A DNA stretch of 64,000 nucleotides, taken from DATCLS01 sp035296625. GTDB lineage: Bacteria; Actinomycetota; Acidimicrobiia; Acidimicrobiales; VFJN01. Within the stretch, counting starts at the first letter, position 1. Every line of letters starts with the position of its first letter. The stretch is taken from the NCBI GenBank assembly GCA_035296625.1, contig DATHAO010000023.1:84763-148762 (forward strand), written 5' to 3'. Under the pieces are notes generated by a model, which saw only the letters and a list, made by a program, of their open reading frames with translations, ran no database searches and was not told the DNA's origin. A program made the position numbers and the translations under genes. Positions 16,150-23,822 of this stretch are shown here, in pieces.

Positions 16150-17308
16150 CCACGAGCGCCCGCAGGAGGTCGGCCCAGCGGGTGAGGGCCACGTGGTGGC
16201 CGGCGCCGGCCACCACCTCGAGCCGGGCGCGGGCGAGGTGGCGGGCGTACCAGGCGCCGAACGCCGGGGGCGTCACCGTGTCGTCTGTGCCCCACCACAG
16301 CTGGACGGGCGCGGCGATCGTGCGCGGGTCGACGGGAAACAGCCGGTTCTGGACCTCGACGTCGCGCCCGACGCCGGCCAGCCCGCGTCGGACCGCCTCG
16401 ACCAGCCCGTCGGCCAACCGTTCGGCGGCTCCGGCCACGGCCGCCACCTCGGCCGCCCCCGTGGCGTCGCGCTGGTGGGCCTGGTGCTCGGCAGCCAATT
16501 CCCGGTCGCACGGCCACGGAACGAGCATCGGGGCCACGACGTCGGCCAGCTCGTCGGGCGGCAACTCGTCCGCCAGGTGGAGCAGCCCGAGGCGGCCCGG
16601 GGCGGCCGCCCGCACGGCGTCGTCGTCGAAGGCCTGCCGGGGGACGAGCCCGGCCACGATGCCGATTCGGGTGACGCGGTCGCCGAGGTGAGTGGCGACC
16701 GCCAGGGCGTCGAGCGCCCCGCCGGACCAGGCGAGCAGCGCGCACCGCCCGACGCCCAGGGCGTCGAGCACGGCGGCCGCGTCGCCGCCCACACCGCCGT
16801 CCGGGCGGCCGTCCGGGCGGTCCGGGCCGTCGGCGTCGTCCGGGCCGTCCGCGCGGTCTGGGGCATCGGCGTCGTCCGGGCCGTCCGCGCAGTCCGGGCC
16901 GTCCGTCCTCGAACCGGCGTCATCGAGGCCTGCTTTCCGGGCCCGGATGACGCCGGTTCCGTGGAGGTCGGGGTCGGGGTGGGGGCCGCGGCGGGGCCGG
17001 GGGCCGGCCGGAGCCGGGAGCGGGCTGGTGGCGCCGTAGCCGGGGCGGTCGAGGGCGAGCAGGCGCGCGCCGGCGGCCGCCGCCAGGCCGTCGTCGGGGT
17101 GCCGGGACAGGCGCGAGTCGGGCGTCCCGTGCAGGTAGAGCACCGGCGCACCGGCCGGGTCGCCGACGTCGTCGACGGCCACGGTCCGCCCGCCCGGGCG
17201 GGGTACGAGGTGGGTCGGGTCCCCGGGCGGCGGCACGGCGGCGGACCGTACACGGGCCGTCCCGTCCTGGCGGTACCGGCCACGCGCCTCACCAAGGTCG
17301 GAGATCAC
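16142..17308 (-). CDS. alpha/beta hydrolase with a low-complexity insertion
   Basis: The 388-residue protein starts at a GTG. It has the hydrolase core: LYLHGTPDSR (oxyanion hole), ALLAWSGGALDAL with the nucleophile serine in a G/W-x-S-x-G elbow, WGTDDTVTPP (acid) and GAGHHVAL (histidine). Between LALDRPGYGATSP and DAAAVLDALGV, where relatives usually have 15-20 residues, there is an insertion of about 75 residues. It contains a 14-bp inverted repeat at the DNA level and many DGPD/DADGPD repeats. The insertion replaces a surface loop, so the enzyme may still fold. It is related to epoxide hydrolases and esterases; the substrate is unknown. It lies 27 bp after the TetR gene at 17336 on the same strand. 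Confidence 0.83.
   Translation of the reverse strand: MISDLGEARGRYRQDGTARVRSAAVPPPGDPTHLVPRPGGRTVAVDDVGDPAGAPVLYLHGTPDSRLSRHPDDGLAAAAGARLLALDRPGYGATSPLPAPAGPRPRRGPHPDPDLHGTGVIRARKAGLDDAGSRTDGPDCADGPDDADAPDRADGPDDADGPDRPDGRPDGGVGGDAAAVLDALGVGRCALLAWSGGALDALAVATHLGDRVTRIGIVAGLVPRQAFDDDAVRAAAPGRLGLLHLADELPPDELADVVAPMLVPWPCDRELAAEHQAHQRDATGAAEVAAVAGAAERLADGLVEAVRRGLAGVGRDVEVQNRLFPVDPRTIAAPVQLWWGTDDTVTPPAFGAWYARHLARARLEVVAGAGHHVALTRWADLLRALVAP
16785..16905. repeat. imperfect GTCCGGGCCGTC minisatellite inside the hydrolase gene
   Basis: Units of about 9-18 bp built on GTCCGGGCCGTC recur across this stretch. They encode Asp/Gly/Pro-rich repeats (DGPDDADGPD) in frame, so unit-number changes in multiples of nine would not break the gene. 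Confidence 0.7.
16911..16959. repeat. perfect 14-bp inverted repeat inside the hydrolase gene
   Basis: GAACCGGCGTCATC at 16911-16924 is the exact reverse complement of GATGACGCCGGTTC at 16946-16959, with a 21-base loop. It lies within the insertion of the hydrolase gene and is read through in frame. It may be a remnant of a small mobile element or a captured hairpin. Confidence 0.75.
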
Positions 17309-17335
17309 AGCGGCGCAACCAGCGCCTCCGCTGAT

Positions 17336-18100
17336 CTACCTGTCGCTCGACCCCGGCGGGTCGTCGGAGCCCGACGACGCCTGAGCGGCGGCGCGAGCGG
17401 GGGCGTGACCGGCGGCGGGAGCGGGGGCGGGCGAGCCGAGCGCCTCGGGCCGGTCGGCCAGGAGGCCGGCGAACACCAAGGCCAGATACTCATCGACGAA
17501 CGCGTCGTCGTCGGGCCAGGGGAACGTCGGCTTCGAGATCAGCAGCGACGTGAGGCCGTGGGCGTGCGCCCATATCAGCGTCGCCACGCGGGTCGCGTCG
17601 GTGTGCTCGGGGCGCAGCCGCCCGGCGTCGATCGCCGCCTGGGACAGGACGATGGCCCGGGCGAACGCCATGAGCTCGCCGATGCGCTCGGGCGTGTAGT
17701 GCTCGGGCATCTCGTTCAGGCGGTTCATGAACAGGAGTCGGTAGGGCTCAGGGTTGTGCCGGCCGAAGTCGACGTAGGCCCGGGCGACGGCGATCATCGC
17801 CTCGATGGGGTCCTCGATGCCCGCGGTGGCGGCGGTGAACGCCTCGTCGAGCACGGCGCAGCGCCGCTCGGACACCTCGTAGATGAGCGCCGTCTTGTCG
17901 GGGAAGTGCCGGTAGATCGACGGCGGGGTGACGCCGACGGCGTCGGCCACGGCTCGTATCGAGACCGCCTCGGACGAGCCGGTCTCGAGCAGCATCGTCT
18001 CGGTGACGTCGAGGATCTCGTCGCGGAGCCGCCGGCCCTCCCCCTTGCGGGAGCGGGCCCGGCGGCCGGCGGACAGGGTGTCGGAGGTCGAGGTGGTCAG
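17336..18100 (-). CDS. TetR-family regulator of the MMPL exporter
   Basis: About 254 residues. The helix-turn-helix is SIRAVADAVGVTPPSIYRHF (about residues 40-60), preceded by a basic arm RRARSRKGEGRRLRDEIL, and the C-terminal domain is WHG-like (IWAHAHGLTSLLIS) with an Ala/Pro-rich tail. No ATG, GTG or TTG lies in frame between the MMPL stop and the DNA-binding region. The only codon that fits is CTG at 18100, which forms a CTGA overlap with the MMPL stop and would be reached by translational coupling. The AGTTATCG palindrome upstream of the exporter gene (20470-20491) is the likely binding site. Confidence 0.8.
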   Translation of the reverse strand: MTTSTSDTLSAGRRARSRKGEGRRLRDEILDVTETMLLETGSSEAVSIRAVADAVGVTPPSIYRHFPDKTALIYEVSERRCAVLDEAFTAATAGIEDPIEAMIAVARAYVDFGRHNPEPYRLLFMNRLNEMPEHYTPERIGELMAFARAIVLSQAAIDAGRLRPEHTDATRVATLIWAHAHGLTSLLISKPTFPWPDDDAFVDEYLALVFAGLLADRPEALGSPAPAPAAGHAPARAAAQASSGSDDPPGSSDR

Positions 18101-20427
18101 GTGGTCACGCTCCCGTTCACGCCCACAGGTTCGCGCTCCGGTCCACCCTGCGGCACGGTGGCGGTGCCGGGGGCCTCCTCGGCAACGTCCTCGTCGTCGT
18201 CGAGGTCGACGTGCTCGCCCACGCCCCAGCGGTCGTGGAAGCGGCGCAGCGGGCCGGGAGCCCACCAGTTCCACTCGCCGGCGAGCCGCATGAACGCCGG
18301 GACGAGCGTGCCCCGAATCAGGAAGGCGTCGAGCAGCACGGCGATGGTCAGGCCGAGGCCGAACAGCTTCATGAAGCTCACGTGGCCTCCGACGAAGGCC
18401 AGGAACACGACCGAGATCAGCACGGCCGCCGCGGTCACGATGCGCCCGGTCCGCTCGAGGGCCACGGCCACAGCCGAGACGTTGTCGGCTCCGGCGTCGT
18501 GCTGCTCCTTGATGCGGGACAGCAGGAACACCTCGTAGTCCATCGACAGCCCGAAGGCGACGCAGAACATGAGGATCGGCATCGCCGCCGCCAGCCCGCC
18601 GGTCGGCGTGAAGTCGAGCGCCCCGGAGAGGTGTCCCTCCTGGAACACCCACACGAGGGCGCCGAACGTCGCCGAAAGGCTCAGCAGGTTGAGCACGACG
18701 GCCTTCGCCGGGATCACCACGCTGCCGAACATCATGAAGAGCAGCACCACGGTGATGAGGGCGATCAGCCCGAGCGCCCAGGGCAGGCGACCGAACAGCG
18801 TGTCGTTGATGTCGGCGATCTGGGCACCCTGGCCCGTGACCTGCACGGCGAACGGGGCATCGGTGGCCCGCACGTCGTCGACCAGCCGCTCGCCGGCCGG
18901 GGACAGGGGTTCGACCGACGGCACGACCGACAGGTACGTCCCGCCGTCCACGCTGTAGCCGGCGTAGCGGTCCGAGCTGTCGGGTCCGAGCACGAGCTGG
19001 CCGGGTTCGCAGCCCAGCTCGGCCGCCGCGCCCTCGCCGCAGTACGAGCCGGTGGCGGCGTCTACCCGCGACACGCCGGGCAGCAGGGCGAGGCGGGCGG
19101 CGTAGCCGTCGACCTCGTCGGCCAGCGCGTCGCCGGAAGCGCCGGCGTCCGAGGTGACGATCGACAGCGCGCCGGCCTCCTCGGAGGCGAACTCCTCGCG
19201 GATCACGTCACCCACCTGGCGGCTCGGCGCCGACTCCGGCAGGACCCGGTCGTCGACCTGCGACAGCCGCAGGCCGAGGAACGGGGCGCCGAGCAGGAGC
19301 AGGAGGGCGATCGCCGCGGTCGCCACGGGCACGGGTCGCCGCATCACGAACGTGGCCACCCGGTGCCACACGCCCTCGGCGGGAGGCTCGACGGCCCGGC
19401 GCCGCACGGTGAGGGCGTTGACCCGGGGGCCGAGCACGTAGAGCAGGGCCGGCAGCACGAGCACCGAGAACAGGCCGGCGAGCAGGGCGACCGCCACGCC
19501 GGCGTAGGCGAAGCTGCGGAGGAACACGAGTGGGAAGACGAGCGTGGCGAGCAGCGACGCCGCCACCGTGAGGGCGCTGAAGGCGACCGTGCGCCCGGCG
19601 GTCCGCACGGTGTGAGTCACCGCGACCCGGGGGTCGTGACCGGCCCGTAGCTCCTCGCGGTAGCGGGAGACGACGAAAAGGCTGTAGTCGATCGCCAGGC
19701 CGAGCCCGAGCGCCGTGGTGAGGTTCAGGGCGTAGACCGACACGTCGGTGATCTCGCTCATGATCCGTAGCACGAGGAATGTGCCCATGATCGACAGGAC
19801 GCCCACGACCAGGGGGAGGGTGGCCGATACGACGCTGCCGAAGATGATGACGAGCAGGATCAGCGTGATGGGCAACGCGATCGCCTCCGCGCGCGGGAGG
19901 TCCGTCTCGAGCGTGTCGGCCACCTCGTGGAAGACCTGCGCGTAGCCGCCGACGTCGACGGACACGGTGCCGTCGTCGCCCTCGAGCGCCGGGGTGATCT
20001 CGGCGATGCGGTCGTCGAGCGCGTCATCGGCCAGGTCGATGCGGCCCACGACCAGGGCCCGGTCGCCGTCCTGGCTGCGCAGCGGTGGGGCGTTGCCCTC
20101 GGACCAATACGACACGACGTTTGTCACGTCGGCCTCGCCGGCCAGGCGCTCGGTGAGTGCACGGCCAGCGGCGCCGGACGCCGTACTGTCGACGTCGCCG
20201 TCGTCTGCGGTGACCAGCAGCACGACGTTGGGCGAGCCGGTGCCGAACTGCTCGTCGAGCAGCTCGTCGGCTTGCGAGGACTCCGACGCCGGGTCCTCGA
20301 AGCCGCCGGTGGTGAGCCGGTCGGCGACCCCGCCGCCGGCCACGCCGGCGACGAGGAACAGGAGAGCGGCGCCGGCGAGCACCCAACGGGGCCGGGTGGT
20401 GGCGAGTTTGGCGAAGCGGGTCAGCAT
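18097..20427 (-). CDS. MMPL/RND-family membrane transporter
   Basis: This is a 776-residue RND-type exporter of the MmpL/YdfJ kind. One transmembrane helix at residues 14-35 is followed by a large periplasmic loop, then five helices, including LPITLILLVIIFGSVVSATL and the GxxxDY motif in LGLAIDYSLFVVSRYREEL. The pattern repeats in the second half, with FGLSMDYEVFLLSRIKEQ carrying the second Asp-Tyr pair. These pairs carry protons in MmpL proteins. Substrates of relatives are lipids, siderophores or drugs. An acidic cytoplasmic tail ends the protein. It overlaps the following TetR gene by four bases, and a perfect inverted repeat lies 43 bp upstream of the ATG. Confidence 0.93.
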   Translation of the reverse strand: MLTRFAKLATTRPRWVLAGAALLFLVAGVAGGGVADRLTTGGFEDPASESSQADELLDEQFGTGSPNVVLLVTADDGDVDSTASGAAGRALTERLAGEADVTNVVSYWSEGNAPPLRSQDGDRALVVGRIDLADDALDDRIAEITPALEGDDGTVSVDVGGYAQVFHEVADTLETDLPRAEAIALPITLILLVIIFGSVVSATLPLVVGVLSIMGTFLVLRIMSEITDVSVYALNLTTALGLGLAIDYSLFVVSRYREELRAGHDPRVAVTHTVRTAGRTVAFSALTVAASLLATLVFPLVFLRSFAYAGVAVALLAGLFSVLVLPALLYVLGPRVNALTVRRRAVEPPAEGVWHRVATFVMRRPVPVATAAIALLLLLGAPFLGLRLSQVDDRVLPESAPSRQVGDVIREEFASEEAGALSIVTSDAGASGDALADEVDGYAARLALLPGVSRVDAATGSYCGEGAAAELGCEPGQLVLGPDSSDRYAGYSVDGGTYLSVVPSVEPLSPAGERLVDDVRATDAPFAVQVTGQGAQIADINDTLFGRLPWALGLIALITVVLLFMMFGSVVIPAKAVVLNLLSLSATFGALVWVFQEGHLSGALDFTPTGGLAAAMPILMFCVAFGLSMDYEVFLLSRIKEQHDAGADNVSAVAVALERTGRIVTAAAVLISVVFLAFVGGHVSFMKLFGLGLTIAVLLDAFLIRGTLVPAFMRLAGEWNWWAPGPLRRFHDRWGVGEHVDLDDDEDVAEEAPGTATVPQGGPEREPVGVNGSVTT

Positions 20428-20469
20428 GGTCGTTCCCTCGGCGTCGAGCGGCGACTGGACCGCTAACGG

Positions 20470-20491
20470 AGTTATCGTAACGCCGATAACT
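20470..20491 (-). promoter_or_regulatory. operator upstream of the MMPL gene
   Basis: AGTTATCG (20470-20477) and CGATAACT (20484-20491) form a perfect 8-bp inverted repeat with a 6-base spacer. The centre is AT-richer than its surroundings, as in TetR operators. The TetR encoded at 17336-18100 is the obvious candidate ligand. Confidence 0.7.
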
Positions 20492-20561
20492 AACACCGCT
20501 CGTCGCGCCGATGTCCACATGACATCAGTCACCGCCTGGGGCATCGCCACTTGCCGGCCCC

Positions 20562-20577
20562 TTGACCCGTGGGTCAA
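20562..20577 (+). promoter_or_regulatory. palindromic operator upstream of hydrolase pair
   Basis: TTGACCC-GT-GGGTCAA is a perfect palindrome ending nine bases before the GTG at 20587. It covers a second possible GTG at 20569, which argues for the later start. No dedicated regulator is adjacent. Confidence 0.6.
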
Positions 20578-20586
20578 TCTGCCTCC

Positions 20587-21522
20587 GTGACAATCGACGA
20601 CGCCCCCGCCGTCACCTACCCAGGTGCCCACGCGCCGGCCCGCGACCGGACGGTCGTGTCGCACGGCGTGCGCCTCGCCGTCCACGAGTGGGGCGACGAG
20701 GCCGCACCCCCGGTCGTGCTGGCGCACGGCGGCTTCGACTTCGGCCGCACCTACGACGTGTTCGCCCCGATGCTGGCCGCGGGCGGCTGGCGGGTCGTCG
20801 TCTGGGACCAGCGGGGCCACGGCGACTCGCAGCACGCCCACCTCTACTCGTGGGAGACCGACCTGCGCGATGCCGTGTCGGTTCTCAACTCGCTCGGCCC
20901 CCACCCGGTCGGCCCGGTGCCCGTGGTCGGCCACTCGAAGGGCGGCGCCGTCATGGTGCAGCTCGCCGGCTCGCTGCCCCACCGGGTGCGCCGGATCGTC
21001 AACATCGACGGGCTGCCCACCCGGCGGAACTGGCCCGACGTGCCGGACCACCAGCGCACGAAGATGTTCGCCGGCGAGCTGGCCGGCTGGCTCGACCACC
21101 GGCGCCGCGGCCACGAGGTCGTGCGCCGCCCCGGCACGATCGACGAGCTGGCCGAGCGCCGGGGCCGCATGAATCCCCGGCTCGCCCCCGAATGGCTGCG
21201 CTACCTGGTCACGATGGGCGCCCGCCACGACGAGGACGGCTGGCGCTGGAAGATCGACCCGATCATGCGCCTCGGCGGGTTCGGGCCGTGGCGTCCCGAA
21301 TGGGCGATGGCCCGCCTGCCCGGCCTGTCGATGCCGCTGCTCGCGGTGATCGGCCTCCAACCCGAGGCCATGGGATGGACCACCCAGCCCGACGACCTGC
21401 TCCCGAACCTGCCGCCCGGCGCCCGCCTCGAGGTGTTCGAGGACGCAGGCCACTTCGTCCACATCGAGCAGCCGGCGCGCGTGGCCGAGCTCGTCCTCGA
21501 CTTCCTGGGGGAGCCCGCGTGA
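20587..21522 (+). CDS. alpha/beta hydrolase
   Basis: The GTG at 20587 gives 311 residues. The fold is a standard alpha/beta hydrolase: VVLAHGGFDFGRTYD (oxyanion hole), VVVWDQRGHGDS, the nucleophile elbow VVGHSKGGAVM (G-H-S-K-G), and the final histidine in EDAGHFVHIEQP. Relatives include epoxide hydrolases, esterases and C-C bond hydrolases of ring-cleavage pathways. Nothing here fixes the substrate. The downstream hydrolase-like gene overlaps its stop by four bases (GTGA), so they are made together. A perfect palindrome just upstream suggests regulation by a repressor. Confidence 0.88.
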   Translation: MTIDDAPAVTYPGAHAPARDRTVVSHGVRLAVHEWGDEAAPPVVLAHGGFDFGRTYDVFAPMLAAGGWRVVVWDQRGHGDSQHAHLYSWETDLRDAVSVLNSLGPHPVGPVPVVGHSKGGAVMVQLAGSLPHRVRRIVNIDGLPTRRNWPDVPDHQRTKMFAGELAGWLDHRRRGHEVVRRPGTIDELAERRGRMNPRLAPEWLRYLVTMGARHDEDGWRWKIDPIMRLGGFGPWRPEWAMARLPGLSMPLLAVIGLQPEAMGWTTQPDDLLPNLPPGARLEVFEDAGHFVHIEQPARVAELVLDFLGEPA

Positions 21523-22184
21523 GCGTGCCTACGATGCTGGGGCACAACAAGGTCGATCTCGCGCTGCACCACCTCCGGGACGGGCTCGACGGGGGCGGCG
21601 GCCGCCCTCTGCTGCATCTCCACGGCCTGGGCGAACGCTCGCCCGAGGTCGTGCCCGCGCGGCTGGCGCACTGGCCGGGTCCGGTGTGGGCGCTCGACCT
21701 CACCGGCCACGGGGCCTCGACCGTGCCGGCAGGCGGCGGCTACTCGGCCGAGCTGCTCATGGCGGATGCCGACATCGCCCTGGCGTCGCTGGGCGAGGCC
21801 ACCGTCTACGGCCGCGGCCTGGGCGGCTACGTAGCCCTGCTCATCGCCGGCGGGCGGCCCGAACTGGTGCGGGGCGCCGTGATCGACGACGGTCCCGGCC
21901 TCATCGGTGGTGGCACCGAGCCGGGCACGCCGTTCGTGCTGCCCGAGCCCTTCACGGTCACCGGTCCGCCCGATCCCTACGCCCTGCTCGAGCTGAGCAG
22001 CGACGTGCGCCCGCCCGACTACGCCACGACGTTCGCCCGCCAGGCGGCCACGCTGTCGGGCCTCGACGTGGCCGTGGCCGTCGCCTCGGTGAACCGCCCG
22101 GTGTGGCTGGCGGCCGTGGCGCAGGAGCCGGGCGTCCGCTCCATGTCCGCCGTCGATGCCCTGGCGCTCTTCGCCGCCGTGTGA
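21519..22184 (+). CDS. alpha/beta hydrolase-fold protein lacking the catalytic serine
   Basis: The 221-residue protein starts at the GTG of a GTGA overlap. The early motifs are normal (LLHLHGLGERSPEV, VWALDLTGHGAST), but the nucleophile elbow reads VYGRGLGGYVALL, with Gly at the position of the serine nucleophile. The C-terminal histidine motif is also absent, and the protein ends early (AVDALALFAAV). It is therefore probably a non-enzymatic partner or a degenerate paralogue of the adjacent intact hydrolase. Translational coupling and good coding character suggest it is still expressed. Confidence 0.8.
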   Translation: MSVPTMLGHNKVDLALHHLRDGLDGGGGRPLLHLHGLGERSPEVVPARLAHWPGPVWALDLTGHGASTVPAGGGYSAELLMADADIALASLGEATVYGRGLGGYVALLIAGGRPELVRGAVIDDGPGLIGGGTEPGTPFVLPEPFTVTGPPDPYALLELSSDVRPPDYATTFARQAATLSGLDVAVAVASVNRPVWLAAVAQEPGVRSMSAVDALALFAAV

Positions 22185-22197
22185 CGACCACGCGTCA

Positions 22198-22428
22198 TCA
22201 GCTGACGCGCCATACCTCGTCGTCGACCTCGATCGCGGTGAGGCCGGACGCGGCCGGGTCGGCGGCCTGCGCCGGGTGGTTTGGGCCGGTCGGGGCCGGG
22301 GGTGCGGGCCGTGCCGCCTCCTGGCCGGAGCGCCGGGAACGGACGGGTCGTGGGTGGTGCCGTCGGGTGCCGGGGCGTCGAGCCGGGGGCGAAGGCGCCG
22401 GCGGGGGAGCAGGGGATGGCGCGTGCAT
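22198..22428 (-). CDS. possible small Pro-rich protein
   Basis: A 76-codon frame from an ATG at 22428 encodes a Pro/Ala/Arg-rich chain ending in LTAIEVDDEVWRVS. The last fifteen residues look like real protein, the rest like GC-rich filler, and no ribosome binding site is seen. It is the only candidate in the 325-bp gap between 22185 and 22509 and could be a gene remnant. Confidence 0.3.
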   Translation of the reverse strand: MHAPSPAPPPAPSPPARRPGTRRHHPRPVRSRRSGQEAARPAPPAPTGPNHPAQAADPAASGLTAIEVDDEVWRVS

Positions 22429-22496
22429 GGGGCAGGCGCCGACCAGGTTACGGCCCGGCCGGGGCGGGGACGACATCTCCCGCTGCGGCGCTCGTC

Positions 22497-22502
22497 TACG
22501 GT
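22497..22502 (+). promoter_or_regulatory. leaderless -10 element TACGGT
   Basis: TACGGT is separated by seven bases from the GTG at 22510, which fixes that start codon. Confidence 0.55.
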
Positions 22503-22509
22503 CGATCGC

Positions 22510-23139
22510 GTGCGCAGATGGCGCCTCGGCTCGCTCGCGGCCGTCGTGGTGGCGGTCGTGCTGGTCGGCGCCCTCGTCGGCCTCGCCTTCCTGTCGCTGC
22601 TCGATGTGCGGTCGAGCTCGCCCGACGACCCCCGCAACGGACTCGACGCCGACACCGCCCGGTTCACCTACGGCGACCGCTCGGTCGAGGTGCCGCTCAC
22701 GGCATGCGGGCGCGAGGGCGACCGCGTGGTCGCGGCCGGCACGATCGGCGGCACGGTGCTGCAAGTGGGGGCGGACGTCGGTGCGGGCGGCGAGGCCGCC
22801 ACCGGTCTGACGGTCGACCTGGGCGGTGAGGAACCGACGCTAGCGGCCTTCGGCCCCGACCTGCCCGCCGGTCCGGTGGGCGAGATCACCGACGTGCGGG
22901 TGGTGGGCGACTCGATCGTGATCGAGGGCCGGTGGGTCGGCGTCGACCCCGACACGCTGGCGGCGACGACGGTCGGCCCCGGCTCGTCACCGGGCGGCGG
23001 GCCGGATTCGGGCGGCCGGGCTGGCGCGGGCGGCTCGGGTGGCTCGGGCGGGCCGGGCGGTTCGGGCGGGCCGGGCGGTCCCGGCGTCGAGGGCGAGCTC
23101 GTGGCCCGCTGCCCCGAGGACGGCGACACGCCGACCTGA
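22510..23139 (+). CDS. membrane-anchored extracytoplasmic protein of unknown function
   Basis: The 209-residue protein starts at a leaderless GTG. Residues 8-30 form one transmembrane or uncleaved signal helix (SLAAVVVAVVLVGALVGLAF), with an Arg-rich start, so the remainder lies outside the cell. The domain of about 110 residues that follows is beta-rich and contains the single early cysteine of PLTACGRE and a late one in ARCPED, which could form a disulfide. A Gly/Ser/Pro linker (GGSGGSGGPGGSGG type) comes just before the end. I recognise no family; it resembles small mycobacterial secreted antigens only in general layout. The repeat array at 23189 follows it. Confidence 0.75.
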   Translation: MRRWRLGSLAAVVVAVVLVGALVGLAFLSLLDVRSSSPDDPRNGLDADTARFTYGDRSVEVPLTACGREGDRVVAAGTIGGTVLQVGADVGAGGEAATGLTVDLGGEEPTLAAFGPDLPAGPVGEITDVRVVGDSIVIEGRWVGVDPDTLAATTVGPGSSPGGGPDSGGRAGAGGSGGSGGPGGSGGPGGPGVEGELVARCPEDGDTPT

Positions 23140-23188
23140 CCGGGCGTCACGGTGCCCGGCGTGCCCAACCGCGGCTGGCTACCTGGCT

Positions 23189-23557
23189 CCGGTGACGTAT
23201 CTGGTTGGTTCCCAACCATCCCCGTCACCAGAGCGGGTCGGGCTGCCCGCCTCCCCCGTCCGGTGACGTACTTGGTTGGTTCCCAAAGCGTTTCCGTCAC
23301 CAGAGCGGGTCGGGCTGCCCGCCTCCCCCGTCCGGTGACGTACTTGGTTGGTTCCCAACCGTTTCCGTCACCAGAGCGCCTGGGTCGCGGTACCGGCTCC
23401 CCGGCTCAGGTAGGGCATCTGGCAGGTTTCCGACTCGCGCAGGTAGCGGGCCCCGCCGAGGTCGTCCGTCTCCGTCACCAGAGCGCCCGGATCGCGATGC
23501 CGGCTCCCCGGCTCCGGTGACGGATCCGGTTGGTTCCCAACCGCCTCCGTTGCCGGA
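23189..23557 (+). repeat. array of about 72-bp units each forming a nested hairpin
   Basis: Units begin with CCGGTGACG at 23189, 23260, 23332 and 23514. Each contains GGTGACG, five bases, GGTTGG-TTC-CCAACC, five bases and CGTCACC. The outer 7-bp and inner 6-bp stems are separated by a symmetric internal loop. In the second copy the inner right arm is altered (CCAAAG). In the last copy the outer right arm is CGTTGCC, which still pairs through two G-U wobbles on the plus strand. A spacer of CAGAGCGGGTCGGGCTGCCC type separates units. A diverged section (23401-23465) lies between copies three and four. The 437-bp gap holds no gene. Confidence 0.85.
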
Positions 23558-23576
23558 CTCACGGCGGGCCCGAGGC

Positions 23577-23822
23577 TCATGCCTCGGGACCGTCCTCCGG
23601 GGGGACGTCGCCCACCTCGGCCTCCAGTTCGGCCACCACCTGCTCGACTTCGAAGCGGGCGCCGGCGATGCGGTCGCGGCACAGGCGCAGCAGCTCGCTC
23701 GCCCGGCGGACCCGAGCGCCCAGCACATCGACGTCGACCTCGTCGCCGTCGAGCTCGTCGAGGATCCGCTCGAGCTCGGCCAGCGCGTCGACGTAGGTGA
23801 TCTCCTCGTCGGCCATCGTCAT
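23577..23822 (-). CDS. xseB: exodeoxyribonuclease VII small subunit
   Basis: This 81-residue protein has the XseB pattern: ITYVDALAELERILDELDGD followed by a second helix with LGARVRRASELLRLCRDRI, an all-helical pair that wraps the large subunit. The C-terminus is acidic. It starts at the ATG of an ATGA overlap with xseA, the usual actinobacterial order, so the two subunits are translationally coupled. Together they degrade single-stranded DNA from either end into short oligonucleotides. Length is normal for the family. Confidence 0.93.
   Translation of the reverse strand: MTMADEEITYVDALAELERILDELDGDEVDVDVLGARVRRASELLRLCRDRIAGARFEVEQVVAELEAEVGDVPPEDGPEA

Noticed and set aside
16193..18538. 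A 780-codon plus-strand frame antisense to the hydrolase and TetR genes
   Set aside because: It lacks recognisable motifs and shares its extent with two genes that have clear catalytic and DNA-binding motifs on the other strand.
23189..23557. CRISPR-like array
   Set aside because: Units are tandem with almost no unique spacers, each unit is a nested hairpin, and no cas genes are near.
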